DNA from: Candidatus Manganitrophaceae bacterium
GTDB taxonomy: Bacteria > Nitrospirota > Nitrospiria > SBBL01 > Manganitrophaceae
DNA length: 11,179 nucleotides
Reading direction: 5' to 3'
Assembly (NCBI GenBank): GCA_004297235.1
Contig: SCUR01000195.1
Location: 1-11,179 of the forward strand
The translations under genes and the position numbers were made by a program. Of the stretch, positions 1 through 7,007 are shown in pieces. The stretch's first letter is position 1; each line of letters starts with the position of its first letter. Under the pieces are notes generated by a model that was given only the letters and a program-made list of their open reading frames with translations, ran no database searches and was not told the origin of the DNA.

Positions 1-44
1 CGCTTTTCGTCCTCTTCGGCGTCGTCATCCTGATGGGTGATTAA
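1..44 (+). CDS. C-terminal tail of an unidentified membrane protein (partial)
   Basis: The frame starting at base 3 reads LFVLFGVVILMGD and stops at TAA 42-44. The residues are strongly hydrophobic, as at the end of a last membrane helix. The other two frames give short polar or early-stopped peptides. A strong hairpin terminator follows 33 bases after the stop, which supports a real gene end on this strand. Too little is visible to name the family. Confidence 0.5.
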   Translation, partial: LFVLFGVVILMGD

Positions 45-76
45 AATGATTTCTCAATTCGATCCATCGCTACTAG

Positions 77-116
77 AAAGCATGGAGCGGGGCCGATTCA
101 CCCGCTCCATGCTTTT
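77..116. terminator. bidirectional hairpin terminator between converging genes
   Basis: A perfect 15-bp stem (77-91 with 101-115) encloses a 9-base loop. On the + strand it ends in TTTT and would terminate the gene ending at 44. Read on the - strand it lies 24 bases beyond the stop of the PhoX-like gene, with a short T-containing tail (CTTTCTAG). One element probably serves both converging transcripts. Confidence 0.8.
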
Positions 117-139
117 CGATCGACGGCGGATTCCCCGCC

Positions 140-1585
140 TTAGTCTTTTACTCGAAACCCGGTGATCTTAAGCACGTCATCCGTTCTATAGCCGTCCAAG
201 AGCGGCATGTTCGTATCGTCGCTGTGCTGGATCGACAGGTACGCGGTCTTGCCGTCGGCGCTGAAGATAAATCCGGTCGGCTCCGCGGAGGAGTCTTTGA
301 CGGAGAGCATTTTCACGCAGCCGTCCGTCTTGATATCCCGGTCGGCCCCGTCCGGAAGACAAGCAAAAATATCTCCATTGTCGTGGTCCTCAATCACATA
401 AAGATTTCCGGTGACAGGCTGGAACTCGAGATTGTCAAAGGAGTTAAAATCAAGGTCTCCTTCGACAAAGCGGTTGGCGACCACGACGGAAGTCGCCGAG
501 GTCGGCGTTGTATCGACCGCGCAGACCACCTCGGCGTAATTTGAAAAATCTTCGGAGCCCGTGTCGGTCCAGCAGAAACGGACCGCTTGGGGATTGGAGG
601 AATCGATAAACAACGGGTCCTGATGCAAATCTTCCGGTCGATAGTAACCGGTGGCGCCGGCCGTGTCGGCCTCTCTTCTGGCATCGGCCGCGCTGACCGG
701 AATCCATCGCCCCCGGCCGATCTCTCCTCCCTGGCCGAACTGGTTGTTTGCAACAAGAACCTGCATGGCGTAGACATTCCCGGCTGTCAGCGGTGAATCG
801 TTGAGATTGCTGATCGGGCCTTCCGCGCTCCGAGGAACCGTCGGAATGAATTTAAAGAGGGCGCCCCCATCGCTGTCCGCAATCGACGTGCCGGGCCGTA
901 GCTCATCGCCCGCGAACACGACCCCGCTCGGCAGCACGGCAATCCCTTCCCAGGAGATTCTCGGTAAGGCGGTCCGTTTGGAAATGTGTCCCGGATCGCT
1001 GACGAGGCCGGTCGCCCGGTCGAGTACGGTCTGCTCCGTGGTGGTCAACGGATCCAAGATTTCATAAGCGCCCCCATCGCCGCTCTCTTCGGTGGCGAGG
1101 ATCGTTCCCCACGGGGTCGTGCGAATCCCGTCGCAGGAGGTCATGCCGCGTAAGACGGTTTCGACCGCGCCGGTGGTCAGATGGATCCGTTGGACGGAGG
1201 GATTGAGCTTTCCGCCGTTCAAGGTTTGTCGTCCCCCCTCGACACAGGTGATTAAATGGGTCGGGTTGATTTCAGGATAAAAGGCCATCATGTCGGTCGC
1301 ATTGCCTGCAGTGCGGGTTAAATATTCAACCTGTAAACCGTCTGCAAGCAGCACTTGATCGGAAGCCGGCTGTGTCGCCGTCCGATACGGCCCGGTCGTA
1401 GCCGGCGCCGACCCTTCCAGCGGTTTCCGAAAGCCGAACAGCCGTCTTGCTTGGTTCTTCAGCATTTGCTCGACCTTGATACCAAAATCCTTCTCCTCTT
1501 CTGCGCCTGCATTAAAGCCGACGAGGACGAATGTCAGCGCTGCCAACAAAAGCTGGGCAATCCATTTTTTCTTCAGATAAAGCAT
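140..1585 (-). CDS. secreted PhoX/DUF839-family protein, probable phosphatase
   Basis: This 481-residue protein resembles the PhoX (DUF839) family, whose known members are Ca/Fe-dependent extracytoplasmic alkaline phosphatases that release phosphate from organic esters. It has a Sec-type signal peptide (basic LKKK, hydrophobic residues 9-25, probable cleavage after AGA near 28). No twin-arginine motif is seen, whereas classical PhoX is Tat-exported. The family block around SCDG...TPWGTILATEE (residues 150-167) is present and includes Cys151, matching the position of the iron-binding Cys of PhoX. Acidic motifs follow at WEG (212-214), PEDL (317-320), IEDHDNG (398-404) and EPTG (435-438). The C-terminal part reads like a beta-propeller. 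At 481 residues it is shorter than typical PhoX. The start has a strong ribosome site (GGGGGAG) about 6 bases upstream. A two-repeat PHO box lies upstream at 1698-1719, which fits a phosphate-scavenging role. Enzyme activity and substrate are inferred. Confidence 0.8.
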   Translation of the reverse strand: MLYLKKKWIAQLLLAALTFVLVGFNAGAEEEKDFGIKVEQMLKNQARRLFGFRKPLEGSAPATTGPYRTATQPASDQVLLADGLQVEYLTRTAGNATDMMAFYPEINPTHLITCVEGGRQTLNGGKLNPSVQRIHLTTGAVETVLRGMTSCDGIRTTPWGTILATEESGDGGAYEILDPLTTTEQTVLDRATGLVSDPGHISKRTALPRISWEGIAVLPSGVVFAGDELRPGTSIADSDGGALFKFIPTVPRSAEGPISNLNDSPLTAGNVYAMQVLVANNQFGQGGEIGRGRWIPVSAADARREADTAGATGYYRPEDLHQDPLFIDSSNPQAVRFCWTDTGSEDFSNYAEVVCAVDTTPTSATSVVVANRFVEGDLDFNSFDNLEFQPVTGNLYVIEDHDNGDIFACLPDGADRDIKTDGCVKMLSVKDSSAEPTGFIFSADGKTAYLSIQHSDDTNMPLLDGYRTDDVLKITGFRVKD

Positions 1586-1697
1586 ATGTCTCCCCCTGGG
1601 TTGATGATGAGCATTATTTTTGTCTCAGACCGCAGCCGGTAAAGTCTCAGAATGTTTCGGATTCACTCTAGCGTCTCGTGATTTCGGTTCTCTCAAG

Positions 1698-1719
1698 AAC
1701 ATGTTAAAGAGCTGTAAAA
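1698..1719 (-). promoter_or_regulatory. candidate PHO box for the PhoX-like gene
   Basis: On the - strand two 11-base units, TTTTACAGCTC and TTTAACATGTT, lie head to tail, giving TTTACA and TTAACA hexamers exactly 11 bases apart. This is the spacing used by PhoB/PhoP-type regulators. The box is in the 298-base gap between RR1 and the PhoX-like gene, about 113 bases before the start codon. No convincing -10 element was found at the expected distance. Apart from this box the gap (1586-1883) shows no credible gene. Confidence 0.6.
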
Positions 1720-1883
1720 TGAAGAGGGGTGCCGTGCTGTCTTCGAATGAACAAGGCGGCGAGGGAAATCTTCTCATGTGAAGAACGATCCAACTGTTTT
1801 TGGACCGCCCGCAACAAGAGAATGGGAAAGCGGCGGAAGTTTTAAGCCCGATGACAAGCGATCGGCGGCGGCCTCCGGGGAGG

Positions 1884-2567
1884 CTACTCTTCGTCACTCA
1901 GTTTATACCCGAGCGAGGGGACGGTCTCGACGGCCTCGGTGAGCAGCGGGATCTTCTCGCGCAATCTTCGGATATGCACATCGACCGTGCGGGTGGTTCC
2001 GAAGTAGTCATACTCCCAGATCGTGGTCAAGAGATGATCGCGCGTGAGCACCTTTCCTCGGCTCTTGAGCAGATGTTCGAGGAGCGAGAACTCCTTGGCC
2101 GTAAGGGGGACGCGCTTCTCCGAGACTTTGACCTCATGCCGGGCCACATCCATTACCAGCGTTCGATAAGAGTAGGTTGAAGCGCTCTCCTTGCGTTCGG
2201 TTCTTCTGAGCAGCGCTTTCACCCGTGCCATCAGCTCCTTCGGGGAGAAGGGCTTGGTGACATAATCGTCCGCCCCGAGCTCTAAACCGATCACCTTATC
2301 GCTTTCTTCATCCTTGGCGGTCAGAAAGAGAATCGGAAGAGCAGCCGTTTCTTCTTTCGCTCTGAGCTTTCGGCAGACTTGGAGCCCATCTTCTCCCGGC
2401 ATCATGATATCTAGAATCACCAGCGACACGGTCTGCTTGGCGGCCGTCTTGAGGGCGTCGGAGCCGTTGGAGACACACAGCGGCTGATACCCTCCTTTCT
2501 GCAAATGATGCGCGATGAGTTTACTTAAATCGGCCTCATCATCTACGATCAGGATCTTTTGCGACAT
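1884..2567 (-). CDS. OmpR/PhoB-family response regulator (RR1)
   Basis: This is a 227-residue cytoplasmic transcription factor. The receiver domain (about 3-120) has the acidic pair Asp9/Asp10, phospho-acceptor Asp53 (in ILDIMMPGEDG), Thr83 and Lys105 (TKPF), so it should be phosphorylated by a sensor kinase. The winged-helix DNA-binding domain (about 131-224) carries TVDVHIRRLREKI as the recognition helix region. The final wing reads TVPSLGYKL where most family members have TVRGxGYKF, so an Arg-Gly pair is replaced by Pro-Ser. It starts 24 bases after the arsC stop with a good ribosome site (AAGGAG), so the two genes are probably co-transcribed. No partner histidine kinase is in the window. 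The Pho-box context suggests phosphate or arsenate control, but the protein alone does not fix the signal. Confidence 0.92.
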   Translation of the reverse strand: MSQKILIVDDEADLSKLIAHHLQKGGYQPLCVSNGSDALKTAAKQTVSLVILDIMMPGEDGLQVCRKLRAKEETAALPILFLTAKDEESDKVIGLELGADDYVTKPFSPKELMARVKALLRRTERKESASTYSYRTLVMDVARHEVKVSEKRVPLTAKEFSLLEHLLKSRGKVLTRDHLLTTIWEYDYFGTTRTVDVHIRRLREKIPLLTEAVETVPSLGYKLSDEE

Positions 2568-2591
2568 ACGTTTCTCCTTGAAAGAGCGGAA

Positions 2592-2987
2592 TTAAAGAGC
2601 TCCGAGTTCCTTGAGAAGGTCTTTGACCCGGCGCTCAATGCTGTTTCGTATCTCTCGGAATGGACGGGGGGAAAGATGTTTCGGGTCGGGGATCATCCAA
2701 TCCTCACGGCGTTTTCCCCGGACCGAGGGGCACGCCTCTCCGCAGCCCATCGTGATCACGGCGTCGTATTCGATATCGGGAACCTCCTTCAACGACTTGG
2801 AGGTGTGCCGGGTCAGATCGTAGCCGATTTCCCACATCGCCTCGATCGCCTTCGGATGAATCTGGCCCGACGGGCGCGATCCGGCGCTATTCACGTCGGC
2901 CTTCTCCTTCCCATAGATTCGGGCGAACGCCTCGGCCATCTGGCTGCGGCATGAATTTTCGACGCAGACAAACAAGATCCGTTTCAT
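2592..2987 (-). CDS. arsC: arsenate reductase ArsC, low-molecular-weight phosphatase fold
   Basis: This 131-residue cytoplasmic enzyme reduces arsenate to arsenite. The N-terminal P-loop C-X5-R-S (Cys8 to Arg14-Ser15, in CVENSCRSQ) is the anion-binding catalytic loop. Cys82 and Cys86 (GCGEACP) form the resolving pair typical of thioredoxin-coupled ArsC, and DP at 101-102 supplies the general acid region of the fold. Having all three redox cysteines favours arsenate reductase over a protein-tyrosine phosphatase. The ribosome site AGGAGG nearly abuts the ATG, which is closer than usual, although an upstream GAAGAGG could serve. No arsenite efflux pump (acr3/arsB) or ArsR lies beside it. It sits between two PhoB-like regulators. 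Arsenate enters cells through phosphate transporters, so co-control with phosphate uptake makes sense. Confidence 0.93.
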   Translation of the reverse strand: MKRILFVCVENSCRSQMAEAFARIYGKEKADVNSAGSRPSGQIHPKAIEAMWEIGYDLTRHTSKSLKEVPDIEYDAVITMGCGEACPSVRGKRREDWMIPDPKHLSPRPFREIRNSIERRVKDLLKELGAL

Positions 2988-3066
2988 CCTCCTCTTCCCC
3001 GGCGATGGGGGCCTACAATCGATTCACTGTGTTGCCCATTTGTGAGGGAGTCGAACCGAGCGGGTC

Positions 3067-3813
3067 TCATTCCCCGGCCTCCTCCGCGGGGCGAAATTTA
3101 TACCCGATGCCGCGAACCGTCAGAAGGAAACGGGGATGCGACGGATCGGGCTCCAACTGCTGCCGGATCGCGTGGATATGGACGTCGAGGTTATGCTCTT
3201 CCACGAACTGGTTTTCACCCCACAGGGTGGAGATTAAATCATCTCTCCTGAAGACCTTCCCCGGATTCTGCGACAGATATTTCAAGATGCCGAACCCGGT
3301 GCGGGTCAGCCGAAGGAGGCGTCCCGCCATCCGGATTTCATGCCGCTCGGTATCGATGACCAGCGAGCCGATCCGGTAGAGTCCGTCCGGGGTTTGCTTG
3401 GCGCCCATCTGCTTGCGCCGCAGAAGCGCCTTGATCCGGGCGATGAGCTCCCGCAGGCTGAACGGTTTTGGGAGGTAATCGTCCGCGCCGAGCTCCAAAC
3501 CTTGAATCCGATCGGATTCCTCCCCCAGCGCCGTGAGGATGAGAAGCGGGATCGGCCGGGTCCGCCGGTCTTTCTTCAGGGACCGGCAGACCTCCCATCC
3601 GGTCAAACCGGGAAGCATCAGATCGAGGAGTACCAAATCGGGCAGCCGGGTTCGGGTTTCGGAGAGCCCCGTTTCTCCGTCGGCGGCGACCCGGACGCGA
3701 TAATGATGCCGGGTGAGCTCTTTGGTTAAGATCTCGATCATATCGGGATGATCTTCGACGATGAGGATCTCTTCCGGCTGTGGAGGGATTCCTGGAATGC
3801 GGTTCTGCGCCAT
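3067..3813 (-). CDS. OmpR/PhoB-family response regulator (RR2)
   Basis: This is a 248-residue cytoplasmic DNA-binding regulator. The receiver domain (about 15-132) has the acidic residues Glu20/Asp21, phospho-acceptor Asp64 (LLDLMLPGLTG), Thr94 and Lys116 (PKPF). The winged-helix domain (about 145-240) ends in the canonical TVRGIGYKF. There is an extra proline-rich stretch of about 14 residues before the first strand (EILIVEDHPD). No in-frame ATG, GTG or TTG exists upstream within the 76-base gap after the flippase, so the ATG at 3813 is the first usable start. It lacks a strong Shine-Dalgarno sequence. A possible -10 (TAAGAT) lies 7 bases before the ATG, so a leaderless or very short-leader transcript is possible. 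A degenerate four-unit PHO box precedes it. Autoregulation as a PhoB-like protein is plausible. No sensor kinase gene is adjacent. Confidence 0.92.
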   Translation of the reverse strand: MAQNRIPGIPPQPEEILIVEDHPDMIEILTKELTRHHYRVRVAADGETGLSETRTRLPDLVLLDLMLPGLTGWEVCRSLKKDRRTRPIPLLILTALGEESDRIQGLELGADDYLPKPFSLRELIARIKALLRRKQMGAKQTPDGLYRIGSLVIDTERHEIRMAGRLLRLTRTGFGILKYLSQNPGKVFRRDDLISTLWGENQFVEEHNLDVHIHAIRQQLEPDPSHPRFLLTVRGIGYKFRPAEEAGE

Positions 3814-3831
3814 GTTATGGATCTTACCGGA

Positions 3832-3875
3832 AGAGTGTTGTGCGAAGATTACGCCGGCGTTAAATTTTTGTTTCG
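3832..3875 (-). promoter_or_regulatory. candidate PHO box for RR2 (four degenerate repeats)
   Basis: On the - strand four consecutive 11-base units read CGAAACAAAAA, TTTAACGCCGG, CGTAATCTTCG and CACAACACTCT, with the AACA-like core in phase in each. The first two closely match the first two units in front of pstS (TGTAACAAAAA, TTTAACATCGC), including the shared run AACAAAAATTTAAC. The box fills most of the gap between flippase and RR2. TAAGAT follows about 6 bases after the last unit and could be the -10. Confidence 0.55.
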
Positions 3876-3889
3876 CGGCCGCTCTTTGA

Positions 3890-5431
3890 TCAGCAGGTCT
3901 CTCCCTTCACCCTTCGTTTTGTCCCTCTGACCGTTTGAGCGACCCGGTCGGCGGCGGCATTCGCCCTCTCCCGGATGGAGGAGGGGAGAAGGGGGGTCCG
4001 GAAAAGGAGCACCGCGTAGGCGCTCCAATAAAAGAGGGTCTGAAAACCCAAGGCCGTCAAGGGGCTGATGATGAATGCTCGGCGGACCAGCGTCGCGGGG
4101 ATAAAAACGGCGCCTGCCAGAAGGAGCGTTCCGGCGAGCTTCCGCCAGGGGAGAAACGCTCTCCAAGAGACCGACATCAACCGTTTCGTTTTCCAGAGCA
4201 TCATTCCCTTTCCAAGATAGCCGACCAGCGCGGTGGCGACGACCGCTCCGGTCAGCCCGGCGATTTTTACGAAAGGAAGGATCAGGAGGAAGGTCAGGAC
4301 GATCTTCACGGTCGTCATCCAAAGGATGAACGGAATGCGGGCATAGCATCGGAGCATCCCGTCGGTCAAGAAGACGGCCGGGAGGATTCCCAATGCGGAG
4401 ATTTGAAAAAGAGGGATACTCTCCCGATAGGCCTCCTGAAAGAGGAAGAGAATCATATCGGGGGCGATCAGAATGAAGAAAAGCCCGACGGGAAAGAAAA
4501 AGAGGGCGAGCCGCGCGGTGACGTCATGCCATAGGGCCAGCCTCTCTTGAGACGACCCTTCTTTTAAGAGGGTGGTCATCCGGACCATTAAGACCTGTGT
4601 GGTCGGGGTGTAGATAAAATCGATAATCGGAATTTGCGTGATCCCGACGGAGTAGACGGCGAACGTGGCGGCGTCAAAGAGAGCGGCCACGGCGTATTGA
4701 TGGAGGTTCTGCTGAACGACATCGACCAATACGGCGGCCCCGAAGGGGAGGGCGTAGGCGAGCTGCGCTCTGAATCCTCCCGGCTCCGCCCGTGGGGGTC
4801 GAGCCTCGGATTTGAGAAGCGCGATTCGGACCGTATAGGCCAGTGTGATCAGGCACCGCAGCGCCGCAAAAGAGAGGAGCCCCGCCATCACGCCGGAGAG
4901 GGAGCGACTCATCAGAAGGGGGAGGATAATAAAAAGACCGCGAATCATCTCCGATATAAACAGGACGGTGGAGCCGGCGGCGACCTGCTCCTGCGCGATC
5001 AGGACGGTTTCAAAGTGGCAGGAAGCCAGCATCAAGACCAGAAAGAGGGCCAGGCGGGGGATAAACGGGGTGAGAGCGGGGTTGGAAAAGGAAGCGGCGA
5101 GCCGCTCTCCTCCGAAGAGGAGGCCGATGGCGGCGAGCGTTCCCGCCAGAGTGGCGAAGAGCGCGGCCTGCAGAATCCAGCAACGCTTCCGCTCCGGATC
5201 ATGCGGGATGAAGTAATAGAGACTCTGGACCATCCCCCCTTGCAGAATCAGGTAGAGGGTCGTAAAGACCAGGAAGATCTGTTTGAAGGTGCCGTACTCG
5301 GCCGGAGGAAGATTGCGAGCCAAGAAGATCGGGATAAAAAAAGTCAGGACGAAAGAGGCGACCCGTCCGATAATGAGCGTCATGGCCTGCGAATGAATCG
5401 ATTGGGTTCGGCTCTCTACGACGGCTTTCAT
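3890..5431 (-). CDS. Wzx-like polysaccharide/oligosaccharide flippase
   Basis: This 513-residue integral membrane protein belongs to the MOP exporter superfamily (Wzx-type). These proteins move lipid-linked sugars across the inner membrane for surface polysaccharide assembly. The N-terminus has the usual family opening, a first helix with RV-SFVLTFFIPIFLARNLPPAEYG and then FKQIFL, followed by roughly 12-14 hydrophobic segments to about residue 480 and a short basic tail. The length fits the family. Its start lies 12 bases after the stop of the acyltransferase gene, and the ribosome site (TAGGAGAG) overlaps that stop codon, so the two are translationally close and surely one transcript. Met17 is a possible alternative start but lacks this site. 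No glycosyltransferase is present in the window, so the transported glycan is unknown. Confidence 0.88.
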   Translation of the reverse strand: MKAVVESRTQSIHSQAMTLIIGRVASFVLTFFIPIFLARNLPPAEYGTFKQIFLVFTTLYLILQGGMVQSLYYFIPHDPERKRCWILQAALFATLAGTLAAIGLLFGGERLAASFSNPALTPFIPRLALFLVLMLASCHFETVLIAQEQVAAGSTVLFISEMIRGLFIILPLLMSRSLSGVMAGLLSFAALRCLITLAYTVRIALLKSEARPPRAEPGGFRAQLAYALPFGAAVLVDVVQQNLHQYAVAALFDAATFAVYSVGITQIPIIDFIYTPTTQVLMVRMTTLLKEGSSQERLALWHDVTARLALFFFPVGLFFILIAPDMILFLFQEAYRESIPLFQISALGILPAVFLTDGMLRCYARIPFILWMTTVKIVLTFLLILPFVKIAGLTGAVVATALVGYLGKGMMLWKTKRLMSVSWRAFLPWRKLAGTLLLAGAVFIPATLVRRAFIISPLTALGFQTLFYWSAYAVLLFRTPLLPSSIRERANAAADRVAQTVRGTKRRVKGETC

Positions 5432-5443
5432 CGAATCGCTCTC

Positions 5444-6694
5444 CTACCAAAGGTCTTTCTTTAAATCGAGAAGCTCCGGCGTATTCAGCAGAGAGGAGAG
5501 GTCCTCGCCTCTTTTGATGCCGCTGGGTCTCGATTCTTCTCTTTTCGCGGACCGCCATCGCCGCAACGGGGAGTGGTTGTAGAGGCGGACAAAGTAATAA
5601 AGAATCATGATCGTACCTCCTAAATAGAGAGAGAGCTCAAGGGGGGTCAGGTGATTGCGCCATCCGATCAGAGAGGGGATGGTTTGGACCAGGAAATACT
5701 GCGCCACGTAGGCGAATAAAGAATTCCGTCCGAAGAGGGCGAGGGCTTTCTCCATTCGTCCGGCCTCTCCGACGATGTCGATCTTCACGATGACGTGGGC
5801 GAGAATCAGGAAGAGGGCCGCCAGATAAAATGGGAGCAGCGAGGAGAGCTTCTCGGGGTAGAAGAGAAGTTTCAAAGCGCTCCCCCAGGGGCGCTCCGAG
5901 TTGAGTTTTCCCCAGATCCACATCCCGATGAAGCCTCCTGAAAGAAAGAGAAGGGGGACGACGCTCAGCCGTAGGCGTTTCACGAACCGGTCGGGTGTTC
6001 CGCCGGCCCGCGATTGGGCAAAGCGGTTTCCGAAAACCGTTCCGATCATGAAGAGACCGCCCAGCGGGACGATCGGATAGGAATCTCCCAGGAGGTGCTC
6101 GCCGCTCGGAGAGAGGCCGAAAAAGAGCTCTTTCAGGAGCAGCAGACCGGGAGAGGAAACGGGGGGAAAGAGCACGAGGAGCTTCCAGGAGAGAAGCGAC
6201 CCGATCCCGATGGCCATTCGGACCGAAGGCCGCAGTCGCGGAACGAGGGTGGGAAGAGAGAGGAAGAGGATCGCCAGCGTATCGGTGATATACCCGTAGC
6301 GCAGATAGACTTGTATAAAAGAGGTTTCTTCCCGGAGGGGATAGGTCCCGACGGCGATGAGCAGATGAGCGAGGGTGAGAAGCTGGAGGCCCCGAAGGAA
6401 ATATTTCCGTTGGATGCGCCGAAAGTCGGAGTGCGTGTACTCGAAATAGCCCAACAACAGGCCGCTGAGGAAGGTGAAGCCGGGGGTTCCGAGATTGGTG
6501 ATTTTGGAAATGAGAAGGATGAACCGGCGATTCGACTCCGAATCGCTCAGGAGGATATGCCCATGTCCGAGGGTGATCAGGCAGATCAGCAGCCCGCGAA
6601 CCACATCGATCGCGAGAACCCGCCCGCGCGCGGTCGAGGCGGGGAGATCAAGAAGGTCTCGGCGGGACGAACCGGAAAGCGCTGGAATGGCCAT
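5444..6694 (-). CDS. multi-spanning membrane acyltransferase (OpgC/HGSNAT-like)
   Basis: This predicted polytopic membrane protein has 416 residues from the chosen start. Near its N-terminus it carries the signature RxxxIDxxRG (Arg25, Asp30, Arg33, Gly34) followed by a His-rich turn (His44, His46). This is typical of the related membrane acyltransferase groups OpgC, DUF1624/HGSNAT and YeiB, which transfer acyl groups to glycans across the membrane. About ten hydrophobic segments follow to roughly residue 370, then a charged cytoplasmic tail. An open frame continues upstream to 6856, but that part overlaps the zinc-ribbon gene, is Arg-rich and has no ribosome site. The ATG at 6694 lies 8 bases after the zinc-ribbon stop, so it was preferred, although its own ribosome site (AAGATGAG) is poor. 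It probably modifies the glycan handled by the adjacent flippase. The exact subgroup and acyl donor are not decided by the sequence. Confidence 0.72.
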   Translation of the reverse strand: MAIPALSGSSRRDLLDLPASTARGRVLAIDVVRGLLICLITLGHGHILLSDSESNRRFILLISKITNLGTPGFTFLSGLLLGYFEYTHSDFRRIQRKYFLRGLQLLTLAHLLIAVGTYPLREETSFIQVYLRYGYITDTLAILFLSLPTLVPRLRPSVRMAIGIGSLLSWKLLVLFPPVSSPGLLLLKELFFGLSPSGEHLLGDSYPIVPLGGLFMIGTVFGNRFAQSRAGGTPDRFVKRLRLSVVPLLFLSGGFIGMWIWGKLNSERPWGSALKLLFYPEKLSSLLPFYLAALFLILAHVIVKIDIVGEAGRMEKALALFGRNSLFAYVAQYFLVQTIPSLIGWRNHLTPLELSLYLGGTIMILYYFVRLYNHSPLRRWRSAKREESRPSGIKRGEDLSSLLNTPELLDLKKDLW

Positions 6695-6702
6695 CTCATC
6701 TT

Positions 6703-6939
6703 TTAGGATGAAGGCCGTGACGACGAGCGTGTCGATGAGGTGTCTTGAGAGAGCCGGAGGACGACCCGGCGCAGATAAAGTTTCTTCTGCGATCGGGGCC
6801 AGTTCGTTCGATTGATCAGAATGACCGGATCGATGACGTCGCCGCAGGCGACGCACCGCCAGATAAAATGGCTTGCCCGTCCGATTTCATCCAGGGCCCG
6901 ATCTCTCACCATCATGCCGCTGCAACGTCCACAAGGCAT
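6703..6939 (-). CDS. small zinc-ribbon protein
   Basis: This 78-residue protein has two CxxC pairs (Cys3/Cys6 and Cys29/Cys32) spaced as in a zinc ribbon, followed by DPVILINR. Short proteins of this kind, with a C-terminal IDPVI motif, are common in Nitrospirota and Deltaproteobacteria, and I know of no established function. The second half is basic and Ser/Arg-rich with no recognisable domain. The ribosome site AAGGA sits 8 bases before the ATG. It is the first gene of a tight run with the acyltransferase (8-base gap) and flippase, directly behind a four-unit PHO box. Two CxxC pairs suggest metal binding. Nucleic-acid or protein binding is possible but unproven. Confidence 0.75.
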   Translation of the reverse strand: MPCGRCSGMMVRDRALDEIGRASHFIWRCVACGDVIDPVILINRTNWPRSQKKLYLRRVVLRLSQDTSSTRSSSRPSS

Positions 6940-7007
6940 TCATCACATCCTTTTCTTTATATGCTGAGAAGCGCGTTTTTCAATCTATTGCTCTTTGATC
7001 TTCTTTC

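Noticed and set aside
1871..1884. Small GC hairpin at the end of RR1 as a terminator
   Set aside because: The stem is 6 bp with a 2-base loop, overlaps the stop codon and lacks a T-tract.
2988..3066. Possible sixth PHO box before arsC (CTCACAAATGG, GCAACACAGTG)
   Set aside because: Only the ACA of each core is in phase and the hexamers depart too far from TTAACA; not distinguishable from chance.
4634..5464. 276-codon open frame on the + strand opposite the flippase, with similar ones at 3935-4534 and 6014-6706
   Set aside because: The products are low-complexity Gly/Asp/Glu/Arg-rich strings, the mirror of hydrophobic membrane-protein codons, and are antisense to clear genes.
6695..6856. N-terminal extension of the acyltransferase to 6856
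   Set aside because: The extra 54 residues overlap the zinc-ribbon coding region in another frame, are Arg-rich, and precede the family signature without resembling it.
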